Notes: generated from the letters alone by a model not told the origin. A DNA stretch of 64,000 nucleotides from Actinophytocola oryzae (GCF_004364325.1 NZ_SOCP01000004.1:434001-498000), one strand, 5' to 3'; shown: positions 46,024-57,444, counted from the first letter of the stretch. A program made the numbers and translations.

Positions 46024-46659
46024 GTGAAACTGGTGGCGAGCATCCGGTCGCTCAACTCGCGGTGGGTCGCGTGGGCGTTCGCGGCTGCCTACCTCGTGGT
46101 GAGTGCCGCAGTCGGCGTCGTGCTGCTGACCATGCCCAAGGCCGAGGTACCGGCCGCGGGCAACCCGACGAGCTACATCTCCGAGGACGGCGGCCAGGCT
46201 CCCGAGATCATGGTCAGCCCGGCGCCCGCCGGGTTCAGCCGGGTGAACGGCCCCGCGGGCATCGAGACGGTCGTCCCGGACGGGTGGCAGACCGTCGCCG
46301 CCGGTGGGCCGGGCGCCATGCGTGCCGTCGACCCGTCCGAGCCCGGCCGGATCGTCAGCTACGGCGGCGCGCCGATGACCTCGCCGGACCTCGTCGGCGT
46401 GCACCTGTCCTACGAGCAGCGGTTCGCCGAGCGCACCACCGACTACCGCCGGGTCGATCTGAACAGCGCTACGTACGGTGGTCACCCGGCGGTCGAGTGG
46501 GAGTTCACCCACCAGGACGGCGCCGGACCACAACGCGTGCACGCCCTCTACTGGCTGGTCGACACGACCGAGTACTTCGTCATCGCCTCGGCCCCGGACG
46601 ACCAGTGGTCCCGCATGAAGCCCGTCTACGACGCGATGGTGGCCAACTCCCGTCCCTAG
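46024..46659 (+). CDS. Membrane-anchored protein with kinase-ectodomain-like region
   Basis: A 211-residue protein with one N-terminal membrane helix (WAFAAAYLVVSAAVGVVLL) and an external domain. The region FAERTTDYRRVDLNSATYGG, then HPAVEWEFTHQDG and VHALYWLVDTTEYFVIASAP, recalls the extracellular domain seen on actinobacterial Ser/Thr kinases and related standalone proteins. The start is set at the GTG at 46024 with GAGG close by; GTG 46033 is possible. No enzymatic motif is seen. It converges on ppk2 with a 4-nt overlap. Confidence 0.75.
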   Translation: MKLVASIRSLNSRWVAWAFAAAYLVVSAAVGVVLLTMPKAEVPAAGNPTSYISEDGGQAPEIMVSPAPAGFSRVNGPAGIETVVPDGWQTVAAGGPGAMRAVDPSEPGRIVSYGGAPMTSPDLVGVHLSYEQRFAERTTDYRRVDLNSATYGGHPAVEWEFTHQDGAGPQRVHALYWLVDTTEYFVIASAPDDQWSRMKPVYDAMVANSRP

Positions 46660-47441
46660 TACGCCTCGGGGACGTAGCGCATCGAGTCCTTCGGCGGGCG
46701 CTCGTAGTCCGGGTCGGCCGGGCCGCGGGGCGGCATCTCCAGGACCGGTGCGTCCACGTCCTTGTACGGCACCTGGGACAGCAGGTGGGAGATGCAGTTC
46801 AGCCGCGCACGCTTCTTCGAGTCGGCCTCCACCACCCACCACGGCGAGTCCTCGACGTCGGTGTGCGCGAACATCGCGTCCTTGGCCTTGGAGTAGTCGA
46901 ACCAGCGCCGCCGCGCCTCCAGGTCCATCGGCGAGATCTTCCACCGCTTCATGCGGTCGGACATGCGCTCCTGGAAGCGCTTCTCCTGCTCGTCGTCCGA
47001 CACCGAGAACCAGTACTTGACCAGGATGAGGCCCGAGCGGGTCAGCATGCGCTCGAACTCGGGCGCCGACCGGAGGAACTCGCGGTACTCGGCGTCGGTG
47101 CAGAAGCCCATCACGTGCTCGACGCCCGCCCGGTTGTACCAGGACCGGTCGAACAGGACCATCTCGCCGGCCGCCGGCAGGTGCGAGACGTACCGCTGGA
47201 AGTACCACTGGGACTTCTCCCGCTCGGTGGGCGTGCCGAGCGCGGCGACCTTGCACACGCGGGGGTTCAGCGGCTCGGTGATCCGCTTGATCGCGCCGCC
47301 CTTGCCCGCCGCGTCGCGGCCCTCGAACAACACGGCGACCCGCAGGCCCTGGTTGGCCACCCAGTCCTGCAGCTTCACCAGTTCGAGGTGCAGCTTCGCG
47401 AGTGCCGCCTCGTAGTCGGCCTTCTTGAGCTTGGTCACCAC
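46656..47441 (-). CDS. ppk2: Polyphosphate kinase 2
   Basis: A 261-residue single-domain PPK2, a P-loop kinase that uses polyphosphate to phosphorylate nucleotides. Walker A is FEGRDAAGKGGAIKR (about residues 40-54), and the Walker B and lid motifs appear as VLFDRSWYNRAGVEHVMGF and DRMKRWKISPMDLEAR. The conserved AALGTPTEREKSQWYFQRY is class I or II-like. Substrate (ADP, GDP or AMP) cannot be set from sequence alone. Confidence 0.94.
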   Translation of the reverse strand: MVTKLKKADYEAALAKLHLELVKLQDWVANQGLRVAVLFEGRDAAGKGGAIKRITEPLNPRVCKVAALGTPTEREKSQWYFQRYVSHLPAAGEMVLFDRSWYNRAGVEHVMGFCTDAEYREFLRSAPEFERMLTRSGLILVKYWFSVSDDEQEKRFQERMSDRMKRWKISPMDLEARRRWFDYSKAKDAMFAHTDVEDSPWWVVEADSKKRARLNCISHLLSQVPYKDVDAPVLEMPPRGPADPDYERPPKDSMRYVPEAY

Positions 47442-47506
47442 CGAACGGTAACCCCGGTAGCGGTAGCCTGGCGCGGCACGACAGCCACGAGAGAGAAGCA
47501 GCAGGG

Positions 47507-48766
47507 GTGAACACGCCGTTCTGGGGCCCGGACTTCGAAACGCTCGCAGGCACGGATCCCGAGATCGCCGACGTGGTGCTCGGTGAGCTGGACCGCCTAC
47601 GCGGCGGCCTGCAGCTGATCGCCGGCGAGAACCTCGCCAGCCCGGCCGTACTGGCCGCGCTGGGCTCGACGCTCTCCAACAAGTACGCCAACGGCTACCC
47701 GGGCCGCCGTGACTACGGCGGCTGCGAGCGCGTCGACGTCGCCGAGGAGATCGGGATCGCCCGCGCCAAGGAGCTGTTCGGCGCCGAGCACGCCAACCTG
47801 CAGCCGCACACCGGCGCGTCGGCCAACCTCGCCGCCTACGCGGCCTTCTGCGAGCCGGGTGACGTCGTCCTCGCGATGGACCTGGTCGCGGGCGGTCACT
47901 TCACGCACGGTTCCAGGACCAACTTCTCCGGCCGCTGGTACCGGCCGGTCGCCTACGGCGTCCACCGGGACACCGAGCTGATCGACTACGACCAGCTGCG
48001 CGACCTGGCGCTGGCGCACCGGCCGCGCATGATCATCGCAGGCGCGTCGTCCTACCCGAGGCTCATCGACTTCGCCGCGTTCCGTTCCGTGGCCGACGAG
48101 GTCGGCGCGATCCTCATGGTCGACGCAGCCCACGTCATCGGGCTGGTCGCGGGCAAGGTCATCCCGTCGCCGGTGCCGTTCGCCGACGTCGTCACCTTCA
48201 GCACGCACAAGGTGCTGCGCGGCCCGCGTGGCGGCATGGTCCTGTGCCGCGCCGAGCACGCGAAGGCCGTCGACGAGGCCGTGCACCCGTTCACCCAGGG
48301 CGGCCCGCTCATGCAGGCGGTCGCGGCGAAGGCGGTCGCCATGAAGGAGGCCGCGACCATCGAGTACCAGAACTACGCCACACAGGTCGTCGCCAACGCC
48401 ACCTCGCTCGCGAAGGGCCTCGAGGGCGAGGGCATGCGGGCCGTCTCCGGCGGCACCGACACCCACCTGGCGCTGCTCGACGTCCGGCCGCTGGGCATCA
48501 CCGGCGCCGAGGCCGTGCGCCGGTGTGGCGCCGCGGACATCACGCTCGACAGAAACGAGATCCCGTTCGACCCGGCGCCGCCCGCCGACGCGTCCGGGAT
48601 CCGCGTCGGGTCGCCGAGCGTGACCACCCAGGGCATGACCGAGCCGGAGATGGTGGAGATCGCCCGTCTCATCGGCCGCGCGCTGCGCGAACCCGAGCAC
48701 GCCGAGCAGGTCGCCGCCGCCGTCGGCATGCTCACCGCCGCCCACCCCGCCTACCCCCGGGACTGA
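47507..48766 (+). CDS. glyA: Serine hydroxymethyltransferase
   Basis: A 419-residue PLP enzyme linking serine/glycine to one-carbon folate. LQLIAGENLASPAVLAALGS, NKYANGYPGRRDYGGC, VDAAHVIGLVAGK and the PLP-Lys segment FSTHKVLRGPRGGM are all present; the Lys motif has Ser and Val where most GlyA proteins read Thr and Thr. This locus position (between sua5 and wecA, before atp) usually carries a second glyA copy in actinomycetes, so another may exist elsewhere. The GTG at 47507 is the start. Confidence 0.93.
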   Translation: MNTPFWGPDFETLAGTDPEIADVVLGELDRLRGGLQLIAGENLASPAVLAALGSTLSNKYANGYPGRRDYGGCERVDVAEEIGIARAKELFGAEHANLQPHTGASANLAAYAAFCEPGDVVLAMDLVAGGHFTHGSRTNFSGRWYRPVAYGVHRDTELIDYDQLRDLALAHRPRMIIAGASSYPRLIDFAAFRSVADEVGAILMVDAAHVIGLVAGKVIPSPVPFADVVTFSTHKVLRGPRGGMVLCRAEHAKAVDEAVHPFTQGGPLMQAVAAKAVAMKEAATIEYQNYATQVVANATSLAKGLEGEGMRAVSGGTDTHLALLDVRPLGITGAEAVRRCGAADITLDRNEIPFDPAPPADASGIRVGSPSVTTQGMTEPEMVEIARLIGRALREPEHAEQVAAAVGMLTAAHPAYPRD

Positions 48767-48770
48767 ACGC

Positions 48771-49913
48771 GTGGACCTGGCACAGAACTTCCAGCCCGCG
48801 GGACTCCCGATCCGCGAGTACCTGCTGGTCGGCCTGACCACGGCCGTACTGACCTTCCTCGGCACCGGCCTCGTGCGGCGCCTCGCCATCCGGTGGGGCG
48901 CGGTCGCGCACCCCAGACAGCGCGACGTCCACACGGTCCCCATCCCGCGCATGGGTGGCCTGGCCATGTACGTCGGCGTGTGCGGCGGCATGCTGCTCGC
49001 CCACCAGCTGCCGGTGCTGCGCCGCGCGTTCGACTACTCGCTCGACCCGGTCGCGATCCTGCTCGGCGGCGGCCTGATCATGGTCATCGGCATGCTCGAC
49101 GACCGCTACGAGCTGGACTCGCTCACCAAGTTCGCCGGTCAGACGACGTGCGCGGGCATTCTCGTGCTGCTCGGCCTGCAGTGGATCATCCTGTGGGTGC
49201 CGTGGGGCGGGGACGGCCCCGGCGGCTCGCTGCTGATCCTCGACCAGAACCAGGGCGCGCTGCTGACGGTGTTCCTCGTGGTGACCATGGTCAACGCGAT
49301 GAACTTCGTCGACGGGCTCGACGGGCTCGCGTCGGGCGTCGGTCTCATCTCGGCGGTCGCGACGTGCGCGTTCTCGCTCCACCTGCTCGACGAGTCCGGC
49401 GGTGACGTCACCTACTACCCGCCCGCGCTGATCGCGGCGACGCTCGCGGGCGCGTGTCTCGGCTTCCTGCCGCACAACTTCCAACCCGCGAAGATCTTCA
49501 TGGGTGACTCCGGCTCCATGCTGATCGGCCTGATGATGGCGGCGGCGAGCACCTCGGCGTCCGGCAAGGTGCAGCCGGACGGCGCGGAGACGATCGCGCT
49601 GCTCTCGCCACTGCTCGTGGTCGCGGCGGTGCTGTTCGTGCCGGTCCTCGACCTGCTGATGGCGGTGGTCAGGCGTACACGCAAGGGTTTGTCGCCCTTC
49701 CACGCGGACAAGATGCACCTGCATCACCGCCTGTTGGAAATCGGCCACTCGCAGCGACGGGCCGTGCTGCTGATCTACCTCTGGGCGTCGGTGCTGGCGT
49801 TCGGCACGGTCGCGCTGAGCCTGTTCGACGCGTTCGCCGTGGGGTGGGGGATCGGGATCGGCCTCCTGATCGCACTGGTCGTCTCGGTGGTACCTAGACT
49901 CAGGGCGAGATGA
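48771..49913 (+). CDS. wecA: UDP-GlcNAc:undecaprenyl-phosphate GlcNAc-1-phosphate transferase family
   Basis: A 380-residue polytopic membrane enzyme of the MraY/WecA family, which starts lipid-linked glycan synthesis (arabinogalactan linker or teichoic-type polymers). The Asp-rich motif is IGMLDDRYELDSLTKF, the catalytic NAMNFVDGLDGLASG follows, and the sugar-specificity loop ends in MHLHHRLLEIGHSQR. About eleven membrane helices are visible. It starts with a GTG 5 nt after glyA and overlaps the ancestral atpI start as ATGA. Confidence 0.94.
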   Translation: MDLAQNFQPAGLPIREYLLVGLTTAVLTFLGTGLVRRLAIRWGAVAHPRQRDVHTVPIPRMGGLAMYVGVCGGMLLAHQLPVLRRAFDYSLDPVAILLGGGLIMVIGMLDDRYELDSLTKFAGQTTCAGILVLLGLQWIILWVPWGGDGPGGSLLILDQNQGALLTVFLVVTMVNAMNFVDGLDGLASGVGLISAVATCAFSLHLLDESGGDVTYYPPALIAATLAGACLGFLPHNFQPAKIFMGDSGSMLIGLMMAAASTSASGKVQPDGAETIALLSPLLVVAAVLFVPVLDLLMAVVRRTRKGLSPFHADKMHLHHRLLEIGHSQRRAVLLIYLWASVLAFGTVALSLFDAFAVGWGIGIGLLIALVVSVVPRLRAR

Positions 49914-49915
49914 CT

Positions 49916-49977
49916 GAACGAAGCTTGCGTAGTGAACATCGTTATCGAACGAAGCTTGCGGAGTGAACATATTTCTG
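49916..49977 (+). repeat. 31-bp tandem duplication across the atpI start
   Basis: Two adjacent 31-bp units (49916-49946 and 49947-49977) agree at 26 of 31 positions; both begin GAACGAAGCTTGCG and continue AGTGAACAT. Because 31 is not a multiple of three, the extra unit shifts the frame that starts at the ATG at 49910. Removing one unit restores an ATG-initiated reading into atpI. A related single copy lies at 52395-52424. Confidence 0.9.
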
Positions 49978-50453
49978 AGAAGACGGAGCCGACGGCGGAA
50001 GACCTCGGCATAAAGACGGATCTGCCGCGTACCCACGGTGAGGCCGTGACGCGGCTGGCGGACGCGATGCTCCGCTACGCGCTGTGGCCCGCGGTGGCCA
50101 CGGCGGTGGTGGCGATCGTGTTGTGCAGTGTGCTCAACGGCGCACGTGGTGGGGTCGCCGCGCTGGTCGGCGTCGCGGTCGCGGTCGCGTCGTCGCTGGC
50201 CACGTGGTGGCTGATGCGCAGGACGGCCGCGATGAACCCGATGATGGTGATGGCGGGCGCACTCGGTGGTTTCGTCGGCAAGATGATCGTGTTGCTGCTG
50301 GTGCTGATGGTGCTGCGCGAGATCTCGTGGCTGCACGTCCGGTCACTGGCCTACAGCATGCTGGCGGTGGTGGTCGTCTGGGCGGCCATGGACACCGTGG
50401 CCTTCCGTCGCACAAAGCTACCGACCTTGATCATCAATGCCGATGACCAGTAG
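49932..50453 (+). CDS. atpI: ATP synthase subunit I-like membrane protein
   Basis: A 173-residue protein with four membrane helices (WPAVATAVVAIVLCSVL, ALVGVAVAVASSLATWW, MMVMAGALGGFVGKMIVLLL, SMLAVVVVWAAMDTVAF), in the position and shape of the AtpI protein that assists c-ring assembly or ion supply. The current start is probably the GTG at 49932 inside the first repeat unit, giving MNIVIERSLRSEHIS. The original start was probably the ATG at 49910 overlapping the wecA stop. A TTG at 49956 is another option. Confidence 0.83.
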   Translation: MNIVIERSLRSEHISEKTEPTAEDLGIKTDLPRTHGEAVTRLADAMLRYALWPAVATAVVAIVLCSVLNGARGGVAALVGVAVAVASSLATWWLMRRTAAMNPMMVMAGALGGFVGKMIVLLLVLMVLREISWLHVRSLAYSMLAVVVVWAAMDTVAFRRTKLPTLIINADDQ

Positions 50454-50698
50454 ATCTTGCTAAGATCGCGATGCGTGGCGACTGTGCAGGCCACCTCCAA
50501 GTAGTACGCGCGTCCTTCTTGCCCGAGAGCGGCTGATATGGTGCGCGCATAGTGCTTCACATAGCTCTGGGGCACCCCTTCCGGGAGCAGGGGGTGCCGA
50601 TGCTAGGTGCCCAGAGTTGCTGAGGTACGTTAAGTCCTGTTAGTGACGATTCCCCCGGCGGCACGTCTGCCGGTCCGGGAGAACCGGAAGGAGCCCAG
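50454..50698 (+). promoter_or_regulatory. atpB leader with mutually exclusive hairpins
   Basis: After a small inverted repeat (GATCTT-GCT-AAGATC at 50453-50467) this leader holds a segment at 50571-50576 that can pair two ways. GGCACCCC (50571-50578) pairs with GGGGTGCC (50591-50598); alternatively CTCTGGGGCACC (50565-50576) pairs with GGTGCCCAGAG (50606-50616) with one bulged G. TTGCTG and TTAGTG with 17-bp spacing near 50617-50645 may be a promoter. GGAAGGAG (50686-50693) serves the atpB TTG start. Confidence 0.55.
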
Positions 50699-51481
50699 TT
50701 GCGGGCGCTGTGGCTAGCCGAAGGTGGCGAGTTCGTTCCGCCGACCGCGCGTGACTTCGATCTCGGTCCCCTTTTTCTGGGCATTACCAAGCCGATGCTG
50801 CTTGTGGTGCTCTCCGTTGTCATCATCGCCGTGTTCTTCCTCATGGCGTCGCGGCGACTCTCCATAGTCCCGACCAAGTTCACGTTCGTCGCCGAGTCGG
50901 TCTACGACTTCGGGCGCAACAACATCGCGCGTGACCTGATCGGTTCCAAGGAGTTCACGCCCTTTGTGCCGTTGATTGTCTCTTTGTTCACCTTTGTCCT
51001 GGTGAACAACATCTTCGGTCTCATCCCGATCATCCAGTTCCCGACGATGGCCCACATCGGGTTCCCGGCGGCGCTGTCAGTCCTGATCGTCTATCCACTG
51101 TGGCACTACCTCGGGATCCGCAAGTTCGGGTTCTTCGGTCACATCAAGCACCAGCTCGTGCCGCCTGGCGTGCCGAAACCGGTGCTCGTGCTGCTGGTGC
51201 CGGTCGAGGCGTTCGTGAAGTTCTTCATGAACCCGCTCACGCACGCGATCCGGGTCTTCGCCGCGATGTTCGCGGGCCACCTGATCCTGATCGTGTTCAC
51301 CCTCGCCGGCGAATACCTGTTGCTCGAAGCAAGCGTGCCGCTGAAGCCTGTTTCGCTCGTCTCGTGGCTCTTCGCCATCGCGATGACCTTCGTCGAGGCG
51401 TTGATCCAGGTTCTCCAGGCGTACATCTTCGCGTTGCTCGCGGCGAACTACATCGCGGCCGCGATCAACGACGAACACTGA
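50699..51481 (+). CDS. atpB: ATP synthase F0 subunit a
   Basis: A 260-residue membrane subunit that forms the proton half-channels against the c ring. Helices of the family pattern are visible, with VNNIFGLIPI and the essential Arg in NPLTHAIRVFAAMFAGH, then FVEALIQVLQAYIFALLAANY. The start is a TTG at 50699 supported by GGAAGGAG 6 nt upstream. Confidence 0.96.
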   Translation: MRALWLAEGGEFVPPTARDFDLGPLFLGITKPMLLVVLSVVIIAVFFLMASRRLSIVPTKFTFVAESVYDFGRNNIARDLIGSKEFTPFVPLIVSLFTFVLVNNIFGLIPIIQFPTMAHIGFPAALSVLIVYPLWHYLGIRKFGFFGHIKHQLVPPGVPKPVLVLLVPVEAFVKFFMNPLTHAIRVFAAMFAGHLILIVFTLAGEYLLLEASVPLKPVSLVSWLFAIAMTFVEALIQVLQAYIFALLAANYIAAAINDEH

Positions 51482-51558
51482 GTTTCAGATAACCCGATAA
51501 GGCATGCACCCGATCCACGAGAACCTTCGTGGACCGAGTTGGAAGGAAACAAGAGCAA

Positions 51559-51804
51559 GTGAGCGCAATTCAGATTGCCCAGGACGCCGTCAACCTGAAC
51601 CAGGGCCTTTCGCTCATCGGTTACGGTCTTGGTGCCATCGGCCCGGGTGTGGGCGTTGGCCTGATCTTCGCCGCCGTCATCAACGGCACCGCCCGTCAGC
51701 CGGAGGCCCAGAGCAAGCTCATGGCCATCGCGTGGCAGACGTTCGTGCTGGTCGAGGTGCTCGCACTGATCGGCCTGGTGCTCTTCTTCATCGCCTCCGC
51801 CTGA
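51559..51804 (+). CDS. atpE: ATP synthase F0 subunit c
   Basis: An 81-residue two-helix proteolipid. The first helix is [22 protein letters not shown], the polar loop [10 protein letters not shown], and the second helix carries the proton-binding Glu in [13 protein letters not shown]. The GTG at 51559 has GGAAGGAAAC upstream. Nothing in the Gly/Glu pattern suggests sodium specificity. Confidence 0.97.
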   Translation: MSAIQIAQDAVNLNQGLSLIGYGLGAIGPGVGVGLIFAAVINGTARQPEAQSKLMAIAWQTFVLVEVLALIGLVLFFIASA

Positions 51805-51835
51805 GCAAGCGGCTTCCTTCGCTCCGGGAGACACC

Positions 51836-52384
51836 ATGATGAAAACCGCGATCGTGCTGGCGGCCGAAGAGGCGCCGCCGAACCCGATCATCCCGCACCC
51901 ATCGGAGATCATCCTCGGTCTCATCGCGTTCCTGCTGCTGCTGTGGGTGCTGCAGAAGTACGCGTTCCCCCGGTTCGAGGCGCTCTACAAGGAACGCACC
52001 GAGAAGATCGAGGGCGGCATCAAGAAGGCCGAGGAGACGCAGGCCGCGGCCGAGAAGGCCCTGCAGACCTACCAGGCCCAGCTCGCCGAGGCCCGTGCCG
52101 AGTCCGCGCGCATCCGCGACGACGCCCGGCTCGAGGCCGAGCAGATCAAGGCCGAGCTCCGTGCCCAGGCACAGGAGGAAGCCGGACGTATCGTGGCTCA
52201 GGGACGTGCGCAGCTGGAGGCCCAGCGCGCCCAGATCATCGCGGAGCTGCGAGCCGACCTCGGCCGCACCGCGGTCGAACTGGCGGGTCGGGTCGTCGGT
52301 GAGTCCCTCGAGGAGGAGGCCCGCCGCCGGGGCACCGTCGACCGGTTCCTCGACGAGCTCGACTCCGTCTCGGCGCGGAACTAG
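51836..52384 (+). CDS. atpF: ATP synthase F0 subunit b
   Basis: A 182-residue stator subunit: one N-terminal membrane helix (EIILGLIAFLLLLWVLQKYA) and a long charged coiled coil (ERTEKIEGGIKKAEETQAAA and on), ending in a delta-binding tail. Two adjacent ATG codons at 51836 and 51839 both fit. It is followed by 54 nt that contain one copy of a dispersed repeat. Confidence 0.96.
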   Translation: MMKTAIVLAAEEAPPNPIIPHPSEIILGLIAFLLLLWVLQKYAFPRFEALYKERTEKIEGGIKKAEETQAAAEKALQTYQAQLAEARAESARIRDDARLEAEQIKAELRAQAQEEAGRIVAQGRAQLEAQRAQIIAELRADLGRTAVELAGRVVGESLEEEARRRGTVDRFLDELDSVSARN

Positions 52385-52394
52385 GCCTGCGGAG

Positions 52395-52424
52395 CGCAGC
52401 TTGCGAAGCGACCAACGTTGCGAC
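52395..52424 (+). repeat. Dispersed repeat copy between atpF and atpH
   Basis: Over its first 25 positions this 30-nt stretch matches 49919-49943 (first unit of the atpI duplication) at 19 positions; shared blocks are AGCTTGCG and CGTT. It is the third copy of this sequence type within 2.5 kb, all in or beside intergenic spacers of the atp genes. Confidence 0.6.
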
Positions 52425-52438
52425 AAAGGACTGAGTAG

Positions 52439-53287
52439 ATGACGCTGTTCCACGCCGCCAGCCGTGACGCTCTCGCCGCGGCAGAGCAGAAGCTGCTCGA
52501 GGTGCTGGGCGCCGCAGGCCGGACGACGCGGCGCAAGCCCACCGTCTCGGCCGAGCAGGTGGGCGACGAGCTGTTCGCCGTCGTGCGCATGCTCGACGGC
52601 GAACCGGGCCTGCGGCGCGCGTTCGGGGACTCGTCCGCGGAGCCGACGCGCCGCGAGGAGCTGCTCGACCGCCTGCTCTCCGGCAAGGTCGGCGACCCGA
52701 CGCGGAAGGTGCTCGCCACGGTCGTCACCAGCCGGTGGTCCACGCCGCGTGAGCTGGTCGACGGGCTCGACGAGCTCGGCCGCACCTCGCTGCTCGTGCA
52801 CGCGGAGCGGGAGGGCCGGCTGGACACGGTGGAGGACGACCTGTTCCGGTTCGGCCGGATCGTCGCCGCCGACGGCGAGCTGGAACGGGCGCTGGCCAAC
52901 CGGACGGCACCCGCCGAAGCCAAGCGTGGCCTGGTCGCCGAGCTGCTCGGCGACAGGGCGGACGCCGTCTCCGTCGCACTGGTCACGCAGCTGGTGACCA
53001 CGCCGCGCGGCCGGTCGCTCGTCACCGGGCTCGGCGAGCTCGCCTCGGAGGCGGCCAGGCGGCGTGAGCGGTCGGTGGCCTACGTCATCGCACCGGTCCC
53101 GCTCACCGAGCAGCAGGAGCAGCGGCTTGTCGACACGCTCACGCGCGTCTACTCGCGACCCATCGCGCTGCACGTCGAGGTCGACCCGGAGATCAAGGGC
53201 GGTCTCGTGGTCAAGGTGGGCGACGAGGTCATCGACGGCAGCGTGACCGGGCGGCTCGACGAGCTGCGCAGGCGTCTCGCGGGCTAG
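52439..53287 (+). CDS. atpH: ATP synthase F1 subunit delta
   Basis: A 282-residue delta subunit (OSCP), longer than the roughly 180 residues usual in proteobacteria because it carries an N-terminal extension common in actinomycetes. The C-terminal signature is [20 protein letters not shown], where delta contacts subunit b. The N-terminal helical bundle is [20 protein letters not shown] onward. It starts at the ATG at 52439. Confidence 0.95.
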   Translation: MTLFHAASRDALAAAEQKLLEVLGAAGRTTRRKPTVSAEQVGDELFAVVRMLDGEPGLRRAFGDSSAEPTRREELLDRLLSGKVGDPTRKVLATVVTSRWSTPRELVDGLDELGRTSLLVHAEREGRLDTVEDDLFRFGRIVAADGELERALANRTAPAEAKRGLVAELLGDRADAVSVALVTQLVTTPRGRSLVTGLGELASEAARRRERSVAYVIAPVPLTEQQEQRLVDTLTRVYSRPIALHVEVDPEIKGGLVVKVGDEVIDGSVTGRLDELRRRLAG

Positions 53288-53337
53288 CACCCACGGAACT
53301 TCGAGAAAGACTTGAGACGGTAGGAGCGGGAAACGAC

Positions 53338-54993
53338 ATGGCGGAGCTGACGATCTCGTCGGACGAGATTCGCAGTGCGATCGACAACTACGTGTCCAGT
53401 TACTCGCCTGACGTCAACCGGGAGGAGGTCGGCCTCGTCGTCGACACCGGTGACGGCGTGGCGCGCGTCGAGGGACTGCCCTCGACCATGGCCAACGAGC
53501 TGCTGGAGTTCCCTGGCGGGATCCTCGGGGTCGCCCAGAACCTGGAACCGCGCGAGATCGGCGTGGTGATCCTGGGTAGCTACGAGGACATCGAGGAGGG
53601 CCAGGAGGTCAAGCGGACCGGCCGGATCCTCTCGGTCCCGGTCGGGGACGCGTTCCTCGGCCGCGTGGTCAACCCCCTTGGCCAGCCCATTGACGGCCTC
53701 GGCGAGATCGAGGCCGACCAGACCCGCGCACTGGAGCTGCAGGCCGCGACCGTGGTCCAGCGCCAGCCGGTGAGCGAGCCGCTGCAGACGGGCATCACCG
53801 CGATCGACGCGATGACCCCGATCGGCCGCGGCCAGCGCCAGCTGATCATCGGCGACCGCAAGACCGGCAAGACCGCCGTCTGTGTCGACACGATCCTCAA
53901 CCAGCGGGCGAACTGGGAGTCCGGCGACCCGCAGAAGCAGGTGCGCTGCATCTACGTCGCGGTCGGCCAGAAGGGCTCCACGATCGCCGCGGTGCGCCAG
54001 GCGCTCGAGGAGCGCGGCGCGCTGGAGTACACGACGATCGTCGCCGCTCCCGCCTCCGACTCCGCCGGCTTCAAGTGGCTCGCCCCCTACACGGGTTCTG
54101 CGCTGGGCCAGCACTGGATGTACCAGGGCAAGCACGTCCTGATCGTGTTCGACGACCTGACCAAGCAGGCCGAGGCGTACCGCGCGATCTCGCTGCTGCT
54201 GCGTCGCCCGCCGGGCCGCGAGGCGTTCCCCGGCGACGTCTTCTACTTGCACTCGCGCCTGCTCGAGCGTTGCGCGAAGCTGAACGACGAGCTGGGCGCC
54301 GGTTCGCTGACGGGCCTCCCGGTCATCGAGACCAAGGCCAACGACATCTCGGCGTACATCCCGACGAACGTCATCTCGATCACCGACGGGCAGTGCTTCT
54401 TCCAGTCCGACCTGTTCAACTCGGGTCAGCGCCCCGCGGTCGACGTGACCACCTCGGTGTCCCGCGTCGGTGGCTCCGCGCAGGTCAGGGCCATGCGCAA
54501 GGTCTCGGGCTCGCTGCGCATCGACCTGTCGCAGTACGAGGAGCTGAAGTCGTTCGCGGCGTTCGCGTCCGACCTCGACCCGACCTCGCGTGCCCAGCTG
54601 GACCGTGGTGCCCGCCTGTACGAGCTGCTCAAGCAGCCGCAGTACTCGCCGGTCCCGGTCGAGCAGCAGGTCATCATCGTGTACGCGGGCACCAACGGCC
54701 TGTTCGACGACGTGCCGATCGAGGACGTGGCCCGGTTCAACCGGGAGTTCCTCGAGAACCTGCGCCACAAGAACGAGGGCATCCTCGCCGAGATCCGGGA
54801 CAGCGGTCAGTGGACCGACGAGCTCGCGGAGCGCGTGACGGGCGCGGTGAACGAGTTCAAGAAGGGCTTCACCACCTCCGAGGGCAAGCCGCTCCTGGAG
54901 TCCGAGGCGGAGGCCATGTCCGCGGACGAGGTCGGGCAGGAGACCGTGAAGGTCAACCGCCCCGCCCCGGCCGCCTCGACGCAGAAGAGCTGA
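53338..54993 (+). CDS. atpA: ATP synthase F1 subunit alpha
   Basis: A 551-residue alpha subunit with non-catalytic nucleotide sites. The P-loop is GDRKTGKT (172-179), [11 protein letters not shown] and ALVG-type [11 protein letters not shown] segments are conserved, and the alpha signature [17 protein letters not shown] with the Arg finger is complete. The C-terminal tail ([14 protein letters not shown]) is of the extended actinobacterial type. Confidence 0.97.
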   Translation: MAELTISSDEIRSAIDNYVSSYSPDVNREEVGLVVDTGDGVARVEGLPSTMANELLEFPGGILGVAQNLEPREIGVVILGSYEDIEEGQEVKRTGRILSVPVGDAFLGRVVNPLGQPIDGLGEIEADQTRALELQAATVVQRQPVSEPLQTGITAIDAMTPIGRGQRQLIIGDRKTGKTAVCVDTILNQRANWESGDPQKQVRCIYVAVGQKGSTIAAVRQALEERGALEYTTIVAAPASDSAGFKWLAPYTGSALGQHWMYQGKHVLIVFDDLTKQAEAYRAISLLLRRPPGREAFPGDVFYLHSRLLERCAKLNDELGAGSLTGLPVIETKANDISAYIPTNVISITDGQCFFQSDLFNSGQRPAVDVTTSVSRVGGSAQVRAMRKVSGSLRIDLSQYEELKSFAAFASDLDPTSRAQLDRGARLYELLKQPQYSPVPVEQQVIIVYAGTNGLFDDVPIEDVARFNREFLENLRHKNEGILAEIRDSGQWTDELAERVTGAVNEFKKGFTTSEGKPLLESEAEAMSADEVGQETVKVNRPAPAASTQKS

Positions 54994-55004
54994 CGGGGAC
55001 GTAG

Positions 55005-57385
<2,381 letters not shown>

Positions 57386-57398
57386 GTGCTCTCACACG

Positions 57399-57435
57399 CG
57401 AACGCCGCGCTCCTTCCCCGGGAGCGCGGCGTTCG
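57399..57435. terminator. Bidirectional hairpin after atpD
   Basis: CGAACGCCGCGCTCC (57399-57413) and GGAGCGCGGCGTTCG (57421-57435) form a perfect 15-bp stem with a 7-nt loop. It lies between the convergent stops of atpD and a minus-strand gene and would end both transcripts, cutting atpC off from the main operon. Confidence 0.88.
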
Positions 57436-57444
57436 GCGTTCTCA

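Noticed and set aside
49916..49977. Possible CRISPR-like array
   Set aside because: Only two adjacent units without spacers, and no cas genes in the window.
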